Program-made: the position numbers and the translations under genes | The notes under the pieces: generated by a model | The model's database searches: none | Seen by the model: the letters and a program-made list of their open reading frames with translations, nothing else | What the model was told of the DNA's origin: nothing | DNA from: a virus | Virus record (IMG/VR): IMGVR_UViG_3300028920_000226 | Span: 1-27,428 of that record | DNA length: 27,428 nucleotides | Reading direction: 5' to 3' (one strand) | Part shown: in pieces, positions 1-6,753 of the stretch | How positions within the stretch are numbered: position 1 is the stretch's first letter | Layout: every line of letters starts with the position of its first letter

Positions 1-74
1 AGCCTCTATAATCCTTTGACCATAGCAAATCGTTCAGAACATTAAAAACAGCCTGAAAACGGCTAATTTAATTC

Positions 75-102
75 TTGATTTTCTTGTGTAAAAATCTATA
101 TT
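75..102 (+). promoter_or_regulatory. Putative sigma70-type promoter for the small-gene cluster
   Basis: TTGATT (75-80) and TATATT (97-102) are separated by 16 bp. A transcript would begin near 109, within a few bases of the ATG at 112, leaving no room for a ribosome binding site. The TATATT box recurs in three other promoter candidates of this window (before 1010, 1394 and 6754). Called by eye only. Confidence 0.45.
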
Positions 103-111
103 AGATATACT

Positions 112-426
112 ATGCCGCCAGCAGAAATTTTAGAGAAAATCAAGGATCTTAATCCTTATGCTTTGAAGCTTGAAGGCTTTGAAGATTGTCTGATTGGTGT
201 TGCCCACCTCCGTTTTAGTTTTCCGGTCCTTGCCTACGACATTCAAAAAGTAAAAACCAGAGTTTCTGAAATTGATAAAGTTCCAGCAGAGGACCTTGAC
301 CGTCATTTTGAATTTAAACGTCTTAACGAATTTCTTGGTAAATCAGGAAGTCCTGTTTTTATAGATTTTTCAAATGGCAATAATAACAAAAGAGATTCAG
401 GAAATAAAAAGAATCCTGAGTCTTAA
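112..426 (+). CDS. Small conserved phage protein of unknown function (104 aa)
   Basis: The pattern LEGFEDCLIGVA (residues about 20-31), then VLAYDI, then HFEFKRLNEFLG and SPVFID, recalls a common small phage/prophage protein family that reads roughly DGFD-x-IG(V/I)A ... YD ... EFN ... G-x-TPVF. No function is known to me for that family. The C-terminal tail is polar (Asn/Lys/Ser). The frame is closed by a TGA at 76-78 and offers no ATG, GTG or TTG before 112, so ATG 112 is the only normal start. It has no Shine-Dalgarno and directly follows a -10-like box, suggesting leaderless translation. It overlaps the next frame by 53 nt. The family resemblance is from memory of the motif order, not from a search. 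Confidence 0.7.
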   Translation: MPPAEILEKIKDLNPYALKLEGFEDCLIGVAHLRFSFPVLAYDIQKVKTRVSEIDKVPAEDLDRHFEFKRLNEFLGKSGSPVFIDFSNGNNNKRDSGNKKNPES

Positions 427-589
427 TGAATCCAATGAGCAGAAAATATGGCTGCTTGAAAGAGTGACTTTATCCACTACGTCAAAATGTTTATCATGCC
501 AAGGAAGGAGGAATAGAACACAGGTAATTCTGGATAAGATGATTCGGTTTGAAATAGCAAAGTTGAAAGCAGAAGAAAAGGAGTCGTGA
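374..589 (+). CDS. Hypothetical small protein with one CxxC pair (71 aa)
   Basis: Unrecognised. The sequence is mainly helical and charged (residues 1-30 and 50-71) with a single CLSC pair near residue 39-42 followed by basic residues. One CxxC alone does not make a zinc finger. ATG 374 lies inside the preceding gene and lacks a visible SD; the next in-frame ATG would leave only a very short product. The stop abuts the ATG of the next gene, which has a good SD inside this frame, so translational coupling is plausible. Coding status rests on the tight packing of frames rather than on recognised homology. Confidence 0.5.
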   Translation: MAIITKEIQEIKRILSLNESNEQKIWLLERVTLSTTSKCLSCQGRRNRTQVILDKMIRFEIAKLKAEEKES

Positions 590-802
590 ATGTGTGAATG
601 GTATGAACAATGCAAGAGCAGTGTATCCGGACTTCCAAAAGAAAAGATAAATAAATTTTGTAATATGATTATGAGTGGCAAAGGGTTAAAGCAGGCAGAG
701 CATGAATTGGATATATCGAATGAACAGAGTCTTGGAATAATTGCTTTATCTATAGATAGCCTCTCAAATGGAAAGAACGAAAAAGAATTCTGTTATAATT
801 AA
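590..802 (+). CDS. Hypothetical small protein, possible helix-turn-helix (70 aa)
   Basis: Starts one base after the TGA of the preceding gene, with AAGGAG about 6 bases upstream of ATG 590, which makes this the best-supported start of the small cluster. Residues about 26-50 (SGKGLKQAEHELDISNEQS) have the spacing of a helix-turn-helix, so DNA binding is possible but unproven. Three Cys residues (C2, C8, C24) are scattered. No family recognised. The last 35 nt overlap the next gene. Confidence 0.6.
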   Translation: MCEWYEQCKSSVSGLPKEKINKFCNMIMSGKGLKQAEHELDISNEQSLGIIALSIDSLSNGKNEKEFCYN

Positions 803-980
803 GTTGATCGGTGGCCCACTCGATGGCGATTTTCGATCAATGGATAAGCCATATAATGATCTGATCGGTATTCCAAGTGAGCACCGGTCAGATGTTATTT
901 ATATTTATGTTTTTGATTCAAACCCTGCAAACCATACTGCCCCGTTTGCCTACAAATTTTCTCATTATAAAAAGTTGTAA
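768..980 (+). CDS. GGPxDG-motif small phage protein (70 aa)
   Basis: Carries IKLIGGPLDGDF at residues 11-22, followed by a Tyr-rich C-terminal half (IYIYVFD, YKFSHYKKL). Short proteins that begin with a GGPxDG motif and end in a Tyr/Phe-rich strand are frequent in phage genomes and remain without assigned function. ATG 768 lies within the previous gene and has no clear SD; a later TTG at 804 is too close to the motif to be a good start. The stop codon overlaps a candidate -35 box (TTGTAA) for the next gene. Confidence 0.65.
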   Translation: MERTKKNSVIIKLIGGPLDGDFRSMDKPYNDLIGIPSEHRSDVIYIYVFDSNPANHTAPFAYKFSHYKKL

Positions 981-1003
981 TTGCTGTCAAATATATTTAT
1001 ATT
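975..1003 (+). promoter_or_regulatory. Putative sigma70-type promoter, leaderless start
   Basis: TTGTAA (975-980) and TATATT (998-1003) with a 17-bp spacer. The expected start point, about 7 bases after the -10 box, coincides with the A of ATG 1010. Only a weak AGG lies 1 base before the ATG, too close to act as an SD. Confidence 0.45.
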
Positions 1004-1009
1004 GTAGGT

Positions 1010-1291
1010 ATGCCTGATAAAGATGATTTGAAATTTAAAGAAAAAATAAACCAGATTTATCTTCAAGGGAAGTCCTTACGTTGGATTGGTAGGCACCTTA
1101 AAATAAGCCATGAGTCAGTAAGACACTATCTTAATCCTGAAATTATAAGGAAAAATACCCTTGATGAAGAATATGTAGAAAAGGTTATCGGGATTTATAA
1201 AAAGACGAAATCTTTTCAAAAAACTGCTGATGAATTAAATGTTAAGAATAGGCAGAAGATTTTTCGCATTGTAAAATCTTATTACAAATAG
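1010..1291 (+). CDS. Double helix-turn-helix DNA-binding protein (93 aa)
   Basis: Residues 10-41 (KEKINQIYLQGKSLRWIGRH and following) match the resolvase/transposase-like HTH pattern: helix, GKSLRWIGRHL as second helix, KISHESVRHYL as recognition helix. Residues 55-91 look like a second degenerate HTH (AD(E/A)L turn followed by RQKIFRIVKSY). There is no catalytic domain. It sits directly upstream of the terminase genes and of a 30-bp near-palindrome at 1321-1350, so it could be a late regulator binding that site or an accessory packaging protein. The upstream frame is closed at 968 with no alternative start, so ATG 1010 stands, apparently leaderless. The HTH reading is fairly safe; the role is inference. 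Confidence 0.75.
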   Translation: MPDKDDLKFKEKINQIYLQGKSLRWIGRHLKISHESVRHYLNPEIIRKNTLDEEYVEKVIGIYKKTKSFQKTADELNVKNRQKIFRIVKSYYK

Positions 1292-1320
1292 CCCACCTTC
1301 TTTTTTTTATCATTTTATTT

Positions 1321-1350
1321 ATTTTAAATTTTTCTGCAAAAAATTTTAAA
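1321..1350 (+). repeat. 30-bp AT-rich near-palindrome, copy 1 (operator candidate)
   Basis: Two ATTTTAAA boxes (1321-1328, 1343-1350) lie 22 bp apart around a CTGC centre. The 30 bases match 6683-6712 at all positions except the central four. The right-hand box supplies the TTTAAA used as -35 of the terminase promoter, so a bound protein would compete with or contact RNA polymerase. Confidence 0.6.
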
Positions 1351-1373
1351 TTTTTTGTATTTTTATTTATATT
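1345..1373 (+). promoter_or_regulatory. Putative late promoter for the terminase operon
   Basis: TTTAAA (1345-1350), 17-bp spacer, TATATT (1368-1373), continuing as TATTAG. The -35 is poor compared with TTGACA, which suggests an activator or a phage-specific factor. The gene downstream has AAGGAG at 1383-1388 and ATG at 1394, so its transcript, unlike those from the two promoters above, has a normal leader. Confidence 0.5.
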
Positions 1374-1393
1374 ATTAGTTATAAGGAGATTAT

Positions 1394-1993
1394 ATGTATA
1401 GACAACGCCAAACAGAAAAAGTTGTTGATGTAAAAGAAGTCTGTGAAGTTGGTGATTTTCAGTTTACAAGTAAAGAAGAAGAGACTTTAACAAAGCTGTT
1501 TGATGTTCTGACTGCTCAACAGATTGAGGCTGCTCGTCTTGAATCAACAGGAGCTACTTTTCAGAATATCGGTGCGGCTATTGGAATTACACCAAAAACA
1601 ATTACTGCTTGGCACCAGAACAAAAATTATATAGAAGCACGTAATCTATTCCTTTTTATCATCAATAAGACCGGCCTTCAATTTCGATTAAATCTCCAAA
1701 AAATGATTCTTGCTCCTGTTTATGTTGAACTTACCCGTAGACTACATGATCCTGAAAATCCGATTAAAAACTATGATATAAAACAGCTTCTTGAGATTAT
1801 CCGGATTATCGGTAAGGAAATCAGGCTTGATACTGCCAGTGGTGGGTTCAATGAAGATGATGATGAATTGAAAGACCTTCAGGAGCGAAAAGAACGTAGA
1901 CAGAAATTCTCTCATGCAAAACAGGCCGAAGCAATAGATGATTTAAAATCAGATAAAAATATTATCAACTTTCCAAGCGGAACAGATGGTTAA
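1394..1993 (+). CDS. Terminase small subunit (TerS), 199 aa
   Basis: Recognises phage DNA and recruits TerL for packaging. Residues about 40-75 form an N-terminal HTH (LTAQQIEAARLE, then ATFQNIGAAIGITPKTITAWH), the usual fold of small terminase subunits; residues 85-150 are helical and suit the oligomerisation core; the C-terminal 45 residues are charged and probably contact TerL. The start has AAGGAG spaced 5 bases from ATG. The end overlaps TerL by 8 nt, the standard terS-terL arrangement and the main support for the call. Length is typical. It could be mistaken for a generic HTH protein, but position makes TerS by far the likeliest. Confidence 0.85.
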   Translation: MYRQRQTEKVVDVKEVCEVGDFQFTSKEEETLTKLFDVLTAQQIEAARLESTGATFQNIGAAIGITPKTITAWHQNKNYIEARNLFLFIINKTGLQFRLNLQKMILAPVYVELTRRLHDPENPIKNYDIKQLLEIIRIIGKEIRLDTASGGFNEDDDELKDLQERKERRQKFSHAKQAEAIDDLKSDKNIINFPSGTDG

Positions 1994-3947
1994 AAGATCA
2001 AGATGTCCTTTATCTGTGGAAGATTATTTAGATCTTCAGGGTAAAATTATAAGCCGTAGTCTGGGCAACAGACGTAAATTCGTAAAGGAACATTTTGTCC
2101 TTCATGATAATAAGTTTGTTGAAAAAAATCGTCTTGATGATATGATGGAGTCCAATAAGGCACCTCTTGGAATTGTTTCAAAAGAACCGTCTGAAGATAC
2201 AGAAGCTTATAAAAATTTCCTTGCAACAAATTTAGGTTTTATTCAGGAAACAACCAAAACGTTGGATTTGGAAGGAAATATATCTCCTACCAGATTCAGC
2301 GATATTGCTTCTTATTTAATTGATTCAGAAGATCCTTTTATATGGGCCAACAAAAGCCGACAATTTGGATTTTCTTTTAATATTGCTGCTCAGTCGTTAG
2401 CCAAGGCAATGTTAAAGAAAAAACACACATCCATATTTGTTTCATACAATGAAGAAGAATCAAAAGAAAAAATTGTTTTTGCTCGTGAACTTTATGAATC
2501 GATGCCAAGAAAATGGAAGTTGCAAAGAAAATTAAAATATGATAATAAAACGAGTCTGGTATTTGAAAAATCAGGAATGGATTCTTTTGAGACTCGTATT
2601 CTTTCATATCCGCAGCGCATCATTCGTGGAAAAGGCGGTGAACTGGATATACGCCTTGATGAAGCTGCTCACTGTATTCATATTCGTAAAATATATACCT
2701 CTGCTTTGCCTGCTCTTATCAGATCAAAAAGTTCAACAATATGGGTAGGAAGCACTCCTGCAGGAAAGGGAGGTCTTTTCTATGAGATTGGCGTAAATCA
2801 GGATAATGACTATGCTCCTTTCTTAAGGATGAAAATTCCTTGGTGGGTGATTCCTGAATTTTGTAGAAATGTTATACAAGCAAGAAAACAAGCATGGGGA
2901 ATGCATACTGATGAACGCATTCATCTATTTGCCAATGACCGTTTGAAACTGATTAGAAAATCAATGACTCTTGATGATTTCAGACAGGAGTATGAAATTG
3001 AATTTCTTGATGAAGCTTATTCTTATTTCCCTTGGGACTTGATAAATAGCTGTACTCCTATTTTTGATGTCGATGCAAAGGAAGTTCCTGAATACGATTC
3101 TCCTTCTGAAGAATTAACCCAAAACGATTCGTCAAAATCAGGTGTTGGTGTTGATCACTATACTGATTTTGACGAATTCATGTTTGCGATTGATTCCGGA
3201 ATAATTCAAGGTAAAATACTTGGTGGGTTTGACGTAGGCAGAACAACAGATGCTTCTGAGATTTATTATGTCGAAGAAGACGAAAATACACACCATCAAA
3301 TATGCCGTTGTAACATTACGTTTAAGAATGTAAAATTTCCAGAACAAAGACGACAGGTGTTAAGTCAGATAAATCGTCTTGGAAATAAACTTGTAAAATT
3401 CGGAATTGACGCAAACGGAATAGGAATGAATATATATGAAGATCTTAAAGAAGTTTCTTATGATGTTGTGGAACGCCTTGACTTTAATAGTAATTCCTGG
3501 AAAGAAGAAGCATGTAGACGATTTAAAATAAGGATGGAGAAAAAAGGAATTAGCTTTTCTACCAACAGGAATGTTTCATCTCAGATTCATTCAATTAAAA
3601 GAACACTGCTGCCTACAGGGATCTGGCGTTTTGATGTTGAAGCAAATCAGAAAAAACATCATGGCGATAAATTCTGGGCATTATTAGCGGCATCGGAAGT
3701 AGGGCATCCTCCCGTTGGAGAAACGAATACATATAGCTCCTTTAACGAACAACTGGTGAACGGCAGCAATAATAAAACAAATATGAATAAAAAGATTTCT
3801 GTTTATATTCCCCAAGTAGCATCGATTATGAAATTTAATCCTTATGGAGATTTTTCTCATGACATGCCGATGCTGTCTTTTAACAGAGTTAGCGAAATAA
3901 CTTCATTGATCCCAAATATGAAGAAAAAAGTAAGAAGAGAAATTTAA
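1986..3947 (+). CDS. Terminase large subunit (TerL), Mu gp28-like, 653 aa
   Basis: ATPase-nuclease motor that pumps DNA into the prohead and cuts it. The ATPase domain shows the divergent Walker A ANKSRQFGFS at 121-130 (KSRQxGxS type), Walker B IRLDEA with D225 and E226, and the coupling motif WVGSTPAG near 253-260. The RNase H-like nuclease domain shows GGFDVGRTTDASE with D416, a second acidic strand FGIDANGIG near 473, and HHGDKFW with D561. All key residues are present. The KSRQxG Walker A and the GFDxGR nuclease motif are those of the Mu-type large subunits. The ATG overlaps TerS by 8 nt. A polar insert near residues 365-400, between the two catalytic domains, is longer than usual. Confidence 0.95.
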   Translation: MVKRSRCPLSVEDYLDLQGKIISRSLGNRRKFVKEHFVLHDNKFVEKNRLDDMMESNKAPLGIVSKEPSEDTEAYKNFLATNLGFIQETTKTLDLEGNISPTRFSDIASYLIDSEDPFIWANKSRQFGFSFNIAAQSLAKAMLKKKHTSIFVSYNEEESKEKIVFARELYESMPRKWKLQRKLKYDNKTSLVFEKSGMDSFETRILSYPQRIIRGKGGELDIRLDEAAHCIHIRKIYTSALPALIRSKSSTIWVGSTPAGKGGLFYEIGVNQDNDYAPFLRMKIPWWVIPEFCRNVIQARKQAWGMHTDERIHLFANDRLKLIRKSMTLDDFRQEYEIEFLDEAYSYFPWDLINSCTPIFDVDAKEVPEYDSPSEELTQNDSSKSGVGVDHYTDFDEFMFAIDSGIIQGKILGGFDVGRTTDASEIYYVEEDENTHHQICRCNITFKNVKFPEQRRQVLSQINRLGNKLVKFGIDANGIGMNIYEDLKEVSYDVVERLDFNSNSWKEEACRRFKIRMEKKGISFSTNRNVSSQIHSIKRTLLPTGIWRFDVEANQKKHHGDKFWALLAASEVGHPPVGETNTYSSFNEQLVNGSNNKTNMNKKISVYIPQVASIMKFNPYGDFSHDMPMLSFNRVSEITSLIPNMKKKVRREI

Positions 3948-3965
3948 AATAATAAGGAGTACGCT

Positions 3966-4280
3966 ATGGCAGAAGATCGTGGTGTTGAACATATGGATTT
4001 TTCTGGATCCGGTACAAAAACGATTACTGTTGATTCTGACGAGTATATCAATTTTTATCAGTTGGATATTTCAATTGATAACGATACCACCATTGAAGTA
4101 ACGATTGGATCACAAATTGTTTTTCACGGAAATATGATTGCTACTGCAGCACCTGTTCAATTGTTTTTTATTGATTTTGGAAATGGACGAGGAACGGGAG
4201 TTAAAGGCGATAATTTAAATGTAGCTCTTGGAGATTCTGGACATGTCTTTGTCGTTTATAAAAAAATCAATGAAGAATAG
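3966..4280 (+). CDS. Small beta-rich protein, possible virion accessory protein (104 aa)
   Basis: Not recognised. The sequence alternates short hydrophobic strands and polar turns (TKTITVDS, YINFYQLDISID, TTIEVTIGSQIVF, VQLFFIDFGNG, HVFVVYKK), as expected of an all-beta sandwich; there is no signal peptide or membrane helix. AAGGAG lies 7 bases before ATG 3966. It sits 18 nt after TerL and 9 nt before the holin-like gene, in the same operon. Small beta-sandwich proteins in this position are often decoration, neck or fibre-anchoring parts, but that is context, not homology. Confidence 0.75.
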   Translation: MAEDRGVEHMDFSGSGTKTITVDSDEYINFYQLDISIDNDTTIEVTIGSQIVFHGNMIATAAPVQLFFIDFGNGRGTGVKGDNLNVALGDSGHVFVVYKKINEE

Positions 4281-4289
4281 GAGTCTAAT

Positions 4290-4658
4290 GTGTTTACTTT
4301 GACAAACGGAAGTCCTGAGATAGCTTCGCTATTTATTCAGTTGATGAAGGCTTTATTTGTCTATTTAATTCTTCCTACTTTAGTTCTTATTATTGCAGGC
4401 ATTACTCTTAATTTTTTCGCAAATAGAAGGAGCATGAAAAAATTAATATCAGTTCTTGAAAAAGAAATAGACAGCAAAGTTGATATTAAGAAATTTGATG
4501 CTTCTGTGGCCAGAATACATGAACAACGGGAAGAAGGGGATTCGAAGCTCCATCAGAGAGTGGACAAAGTAAAAGATTTTTTCAGTGAATCAATAAGCGA
4601 AGTAAAAGCGAATGTTTCATGGATTAAAGGATTCCTTGAAAAAAATGGAGCGATATGA
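4290..4658 (+). CDS. Holin candidate: N-terminal membrane helix plus coiled coil (122 aa)
   Basis: One strong hydrophobic segment at residues about 21-43 (ALFVYLILPTLVLIIAGITL) is followed by NRR and a long charged helix (50-120) with coiled-coil spacing. This N-in single-pass layout with a cytoplasmic coiled coil occurs in holin or holin-associated proteins, including the Mu gp25/DUF2730 type. The neighbour downstream is a cell-wall peptidase overlapping by 4 nt (ATGA), which supports a lysis role. The start is GTG 4290 with AGGAG at 4279-4283; an out-of-frame ATG at 4288 overlaps it and reads MCLL then stop. Which protein actually makes the lethal membrane lesion is not proven. Confidence 0.65.
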   Translation: MFTLTNGSPEIASLFIQLMKALFVYLILPTLVLIIAGITLNFFANRRSMKKLISVLEKEIDSKVDIKKFDASVARIHEQREEGDSKLHQRVDKVKDFFSESISEVKANVSWIKGFLEKNGAI

Positions 4659-5086
4659 AAGAAAAATATATTACAAAGAATAATTATTTTGGATGGTATG
4701 AATTTATTGTATCGGATGAACATCCTGATCTATGCAAAAAGTTTTTTTTAACGAATTATGATAAAATGAATATTTCGCTTGGCGTTGAAATGATTTTTGA
4801 TCCGTGGCGTTTAAGTCATAAGGAGAATTCTATTTTTATTTTATCAGGCAAAAGATCTCCAGAACTTAATGAAGCCGTGGGCGGTTCTGCAAATTCAGAT
4901 CATTTAACGGCAAATGCAATAGACATCAGAACAAAGGGGATGAGTGCAGAAGAATTATTTTGCTCTCTGATGCCTTATTATAATTATGTCAGGCAGCTTA
5001 TTCTTTACCCAGAAAAACAATTTGTGCATGTAAGTTGGAATATTCCCGGCAAAGTTTATAAAAACGAATGCTTTATTAAATATTAG
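4655..5086 (+). CDS. M15-type peptidase, probable endolysin (143 aa)
   Basis: Cuts peptide cross-links of peptidoglycan. The zinc site of the M15 family is visible: SDHLTANAIDI with H83 and D90, and FVHVSW with H125; the upstream SGKRSPELNEAVGGS (64-78) is the characteristic substrate-side R-S-P-x-LN-x-x-VGG-S motif. The usual catalytic acid just before the last His may be E120, slightly shifted from the common position. There is no signal peptide, so export would depend on the holin in front of it (4-nt overlap, GGAG inside the holin gene). Length fits single-domain M15A proteins. An alternative is a virion-associated peptidase, less likely given the holin partner. Confidence 0.85.
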   Translation: MKEKYITKNNYFGWYEFIVSDEHPDLCKKFFLTNYDKMNISLGVEMIFDPWRLSHKENSIFILSGKRSPELNEAVGGSANSDHLTANAIDIRTKGMSAEELFCSLMPYYNYVRQLILYPEKQFVHVSWNIPGKVYKNECFIKY

Positions 5087-5089
5087 AAC

Positions 5090-5109
5090 ATTTTAAAATA
5101 ATTTTAAAA
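5090..5109 (+). repeat. Tandem ATTTTAAAA boxes before the portal gene
   Basis: ATTTTAAAA occurs twice, at 5090-5098 and 5101-5109, 11 bp apart. ATTTTAAA is the half-box of the palindromes at 1321 and 6683, where the two boxes are 22 bp apart. No TATATT box follows, so this is a possible binding site but not a recognisable promoter. In AT-rich DNA this could be chance; the octamer also occurs inside the portal gene near 5228. Confidence 0.25.
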
Positions 5110-5119
5110 GGCTTTATCT

Positions 5120-6679
5120 ATGGCTGTAAAAAAATTAAGACAAATTGAAGATTCTGTTTATGATTCCATTCCTGAATATGTCAAGGACAGCTTTGACAGC
5201 CAGACCATAAAAAGGTTTGCTTCGGATATTTTAAATTCAAAAGAATCAAAACCTCCTCTTCCTGGAGAATGGACTACGGCAGGGAACCAGAGAATAACTG
5301 GTCCGGTCAGTCCATTTAACGGCAATATTGGTCTTGGTTTTTATCGTTCTTCAGATATTCCACTGACTGTTCTGGATATGATGAGAAGGGACAGTCAGGT
5401 AGCCTTGGGAATGGCTATTGTAAAATTTCCGATTACTCAATTAAGTTATACAATTAATTGTGATTCTCCTGTTATTAAAACATTCATTATAAAGAATCTT
5501 GAAAATAAATGGGCTGATCTGGTAAGAAATAGTTTGAAGTCATTGGATTTTGGATTTATTGGTTTTGAAAAAGTTTGGGACCGTAAAAGGATGGATCTTG
5601 ATCCTGGAAAGAATTTAAGGAAAATAAAAGATCGTAATTTTATTGTCCTTGATAAAGTGAAACCAATTCATCCAATGACATTGACTGTACGGGTTGATGA
5701 TAAAGGAAATTTTGCTGGAATTAATCAGGACAGGACCGGAGTTAAAAAAGCCTTATTGCCAAGAAATAAATCAATGATTATTACCAACGATGAAGAGTTT
5801 GGTAATTTTTTTGGCCGGTCAAGAATGATTTCTTCTTATGAAGCATGGTATTGGAAACAGATTTCAACACAATTCTTTTTAAGATATACGGAACGTTTTT
5901 CGATTCCTCCATACAAAGTCTATTATCCTCATGGCATTGAACGGTTTCCGAATGGACAGCAGATAGATCGTTCTGAAATTGCAATGAAGATGGCTAATTC
6001 TGTTTCGTCATACGGAAACATAGTTATTCCTTCAATCAGGGATAAAGACACAGGCCATTTACTTTGGGATTTAGAATCAATTGATCAGGGAAAATTAAAT
6101 ATAAAACCACAGGATATTGTTGGCTTCTGGGATCTTTTAATATTGCGTGGTTTATTGATTCCCGATAAAGCAACGTTAAGTGCAATGGATGAAGAAACCG
6201 GCAGTCAGGTTTATTTATCTACTTTAGCTGCTATAGTAAAACAAATTGAAGTAAAGGTAAATACGGAGATAATTAAACCGCTTGTTGAATGGAATTTTAG
6301 TAAAGAAGAACGTGCAGATTGCAGACTTAATATTGATGATATTGATTTTAAGAAACGTTCTGAGATGAGAAAATTAATGAGTAAAATATTGGATCTGTCT
6401 TCAACTTATGTAAAAAATCTTCATGCTTTTCCATTTAAGAAATTTCCTGATATTTCTAAAATTTTGGATACATTGGATGTTCCGCAGCAGGAAGCCAATG
6501 TTTATGTTCCGAAAAAATTTGATATGGACGGAAAAGAATTAAAGGATGAAGAAGTTGAATTGCCAAAGAAAACAACAGGTCCGGATAAAGGAGAAAAAAC
6601 TTCTGGAAATAAAGCACGTGAAGGAAAAGATGGGGATCCAAAAGACGATGATAAAATAGATGCAAAGGTAACATCTTAA
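5120..6679 (+). CDS. Portal protein, DUF935/Mu gp29-like (519 aa)
   Basis: Forms the dodecameric vertex through which DNA passes. Features of the DUF935 portal family: an early aromatic/proline segment, the phrase LTVLDMMRRDSQVALGM (80-97 region), SLKSLDFGFIGFEKVWD corresponding to the conserved (Y)GFsv(f)EkvW motif, RNFIVLDKVKPIHP, FFGRSRMISSYEAWYWK and the long helix after DEETGSQVYLSTLAA that is typical of the clip/stem part. Length is normal for the family. The C-terminal 50 residues are Lys/Asp/Gly-rich and probably disordered. Position between TerL and the protease supports the call. Only a weak AAGG lies upstream of ATG 5120. Confidence 0.88.
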   Translation: MAVKKLRQIEDSVYDSIPEYVKDSFDSQTIKRFASDILNSKESKPPLPGEWTTAGNQRITGPVSPFNGNIGLGFYRSSDIPLTVLDMMRRDSQVALGMAIVKFPITQLSYTINCDSPVIKTFIIKNLENKWADLVRNSLKSLDFGFIGFEKVWDRKRMDLDPGKNLRKIKDRNFIVLDKVKPIHPMTLTVRVDDKGNFAGINQDRTGVKKALLPRNKSMIITNDEEFGNFFGRSRMISSYEAWYWKQISTQFFLRYTERFSIPPYKVYYPHGIERFPNGQQIDRSEIAMKMANSVSSYGNIVIPSIRDKDTGHLLWDLESIDQGKLNIKPQDIVGFWDLLILRGLLIPDKATLSAMDEETGSQVYLSTLAAIVKQIEVKVNTEIIKPLVEWNFSKEERADCRLNIDDIDFKKRSEMRKLMSKILDLSSTYVKNLHAFPFKKFPDISKILDTLDVPQQEANVYVPKKFDMDGKELKDEEVELPKKTTGPDKGEKTSGNKAREGKDGDPKDDDKIDAKVTS

Positions 6680-6682
6680 TTA

Positions 6683-6712
6683 ATTTTAAATTTTTTGGTA
6701 AAAAATTTTAAA
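6683..6712 (+). repeat. 30-bp AT-rich near-palindrome, copy 2 (operator candidate)
   Basis: Same element as 1321-1350: ATTTTAAA boxes at 6683-6690 and 6705-6712, centre TGGT instead of CTGC, the other 26 bases identical. The arms around GGT pair over about 15 bases with one mismatch. As RNA it would be a weak AU hairpin, so a protein site is more likely than a terminator, though it also lies 3 bases after the portal stop. Confidence 0.6.
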
Positions 6713-6735
6713 TTTCTTATAAAACAATTTATATT
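6707..6735 (+). promoter_or_regulatory. Putative late promoter for the head operon
   Basis: TTTAAA (6707-6712), 17-bp spacer, TATATT (6730-6735), continuing as AATAG. Spacing and flank are the same as in the terminase promoter, including the overlapping palindrome. AGGAG (6742-6746) then precedes ATG 6754. Confidence 0.5.
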
Positions 6736-6753
6736 AATAGATAGGAGTGCTTT

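Noticed and set aside
1-64. Possible end of an upstream gene (frame open from 1 to TAA at 43-45) and a small AGCC/GGCT hairpin at 50-64
   Set aside because: Only 14 codons are visible, so coding cannot be judged; the hairpin has a 4-bp stem and no T run, too weak to call a terminator.
6683-6720. AT palindrome after the portal gene read as a rho-independent terminator
   Set aside because: The stem contains almost only A-U pairs, and the same 30-bp element occurs before terS with a promoter at fixed distance, so an operator is the better reading.
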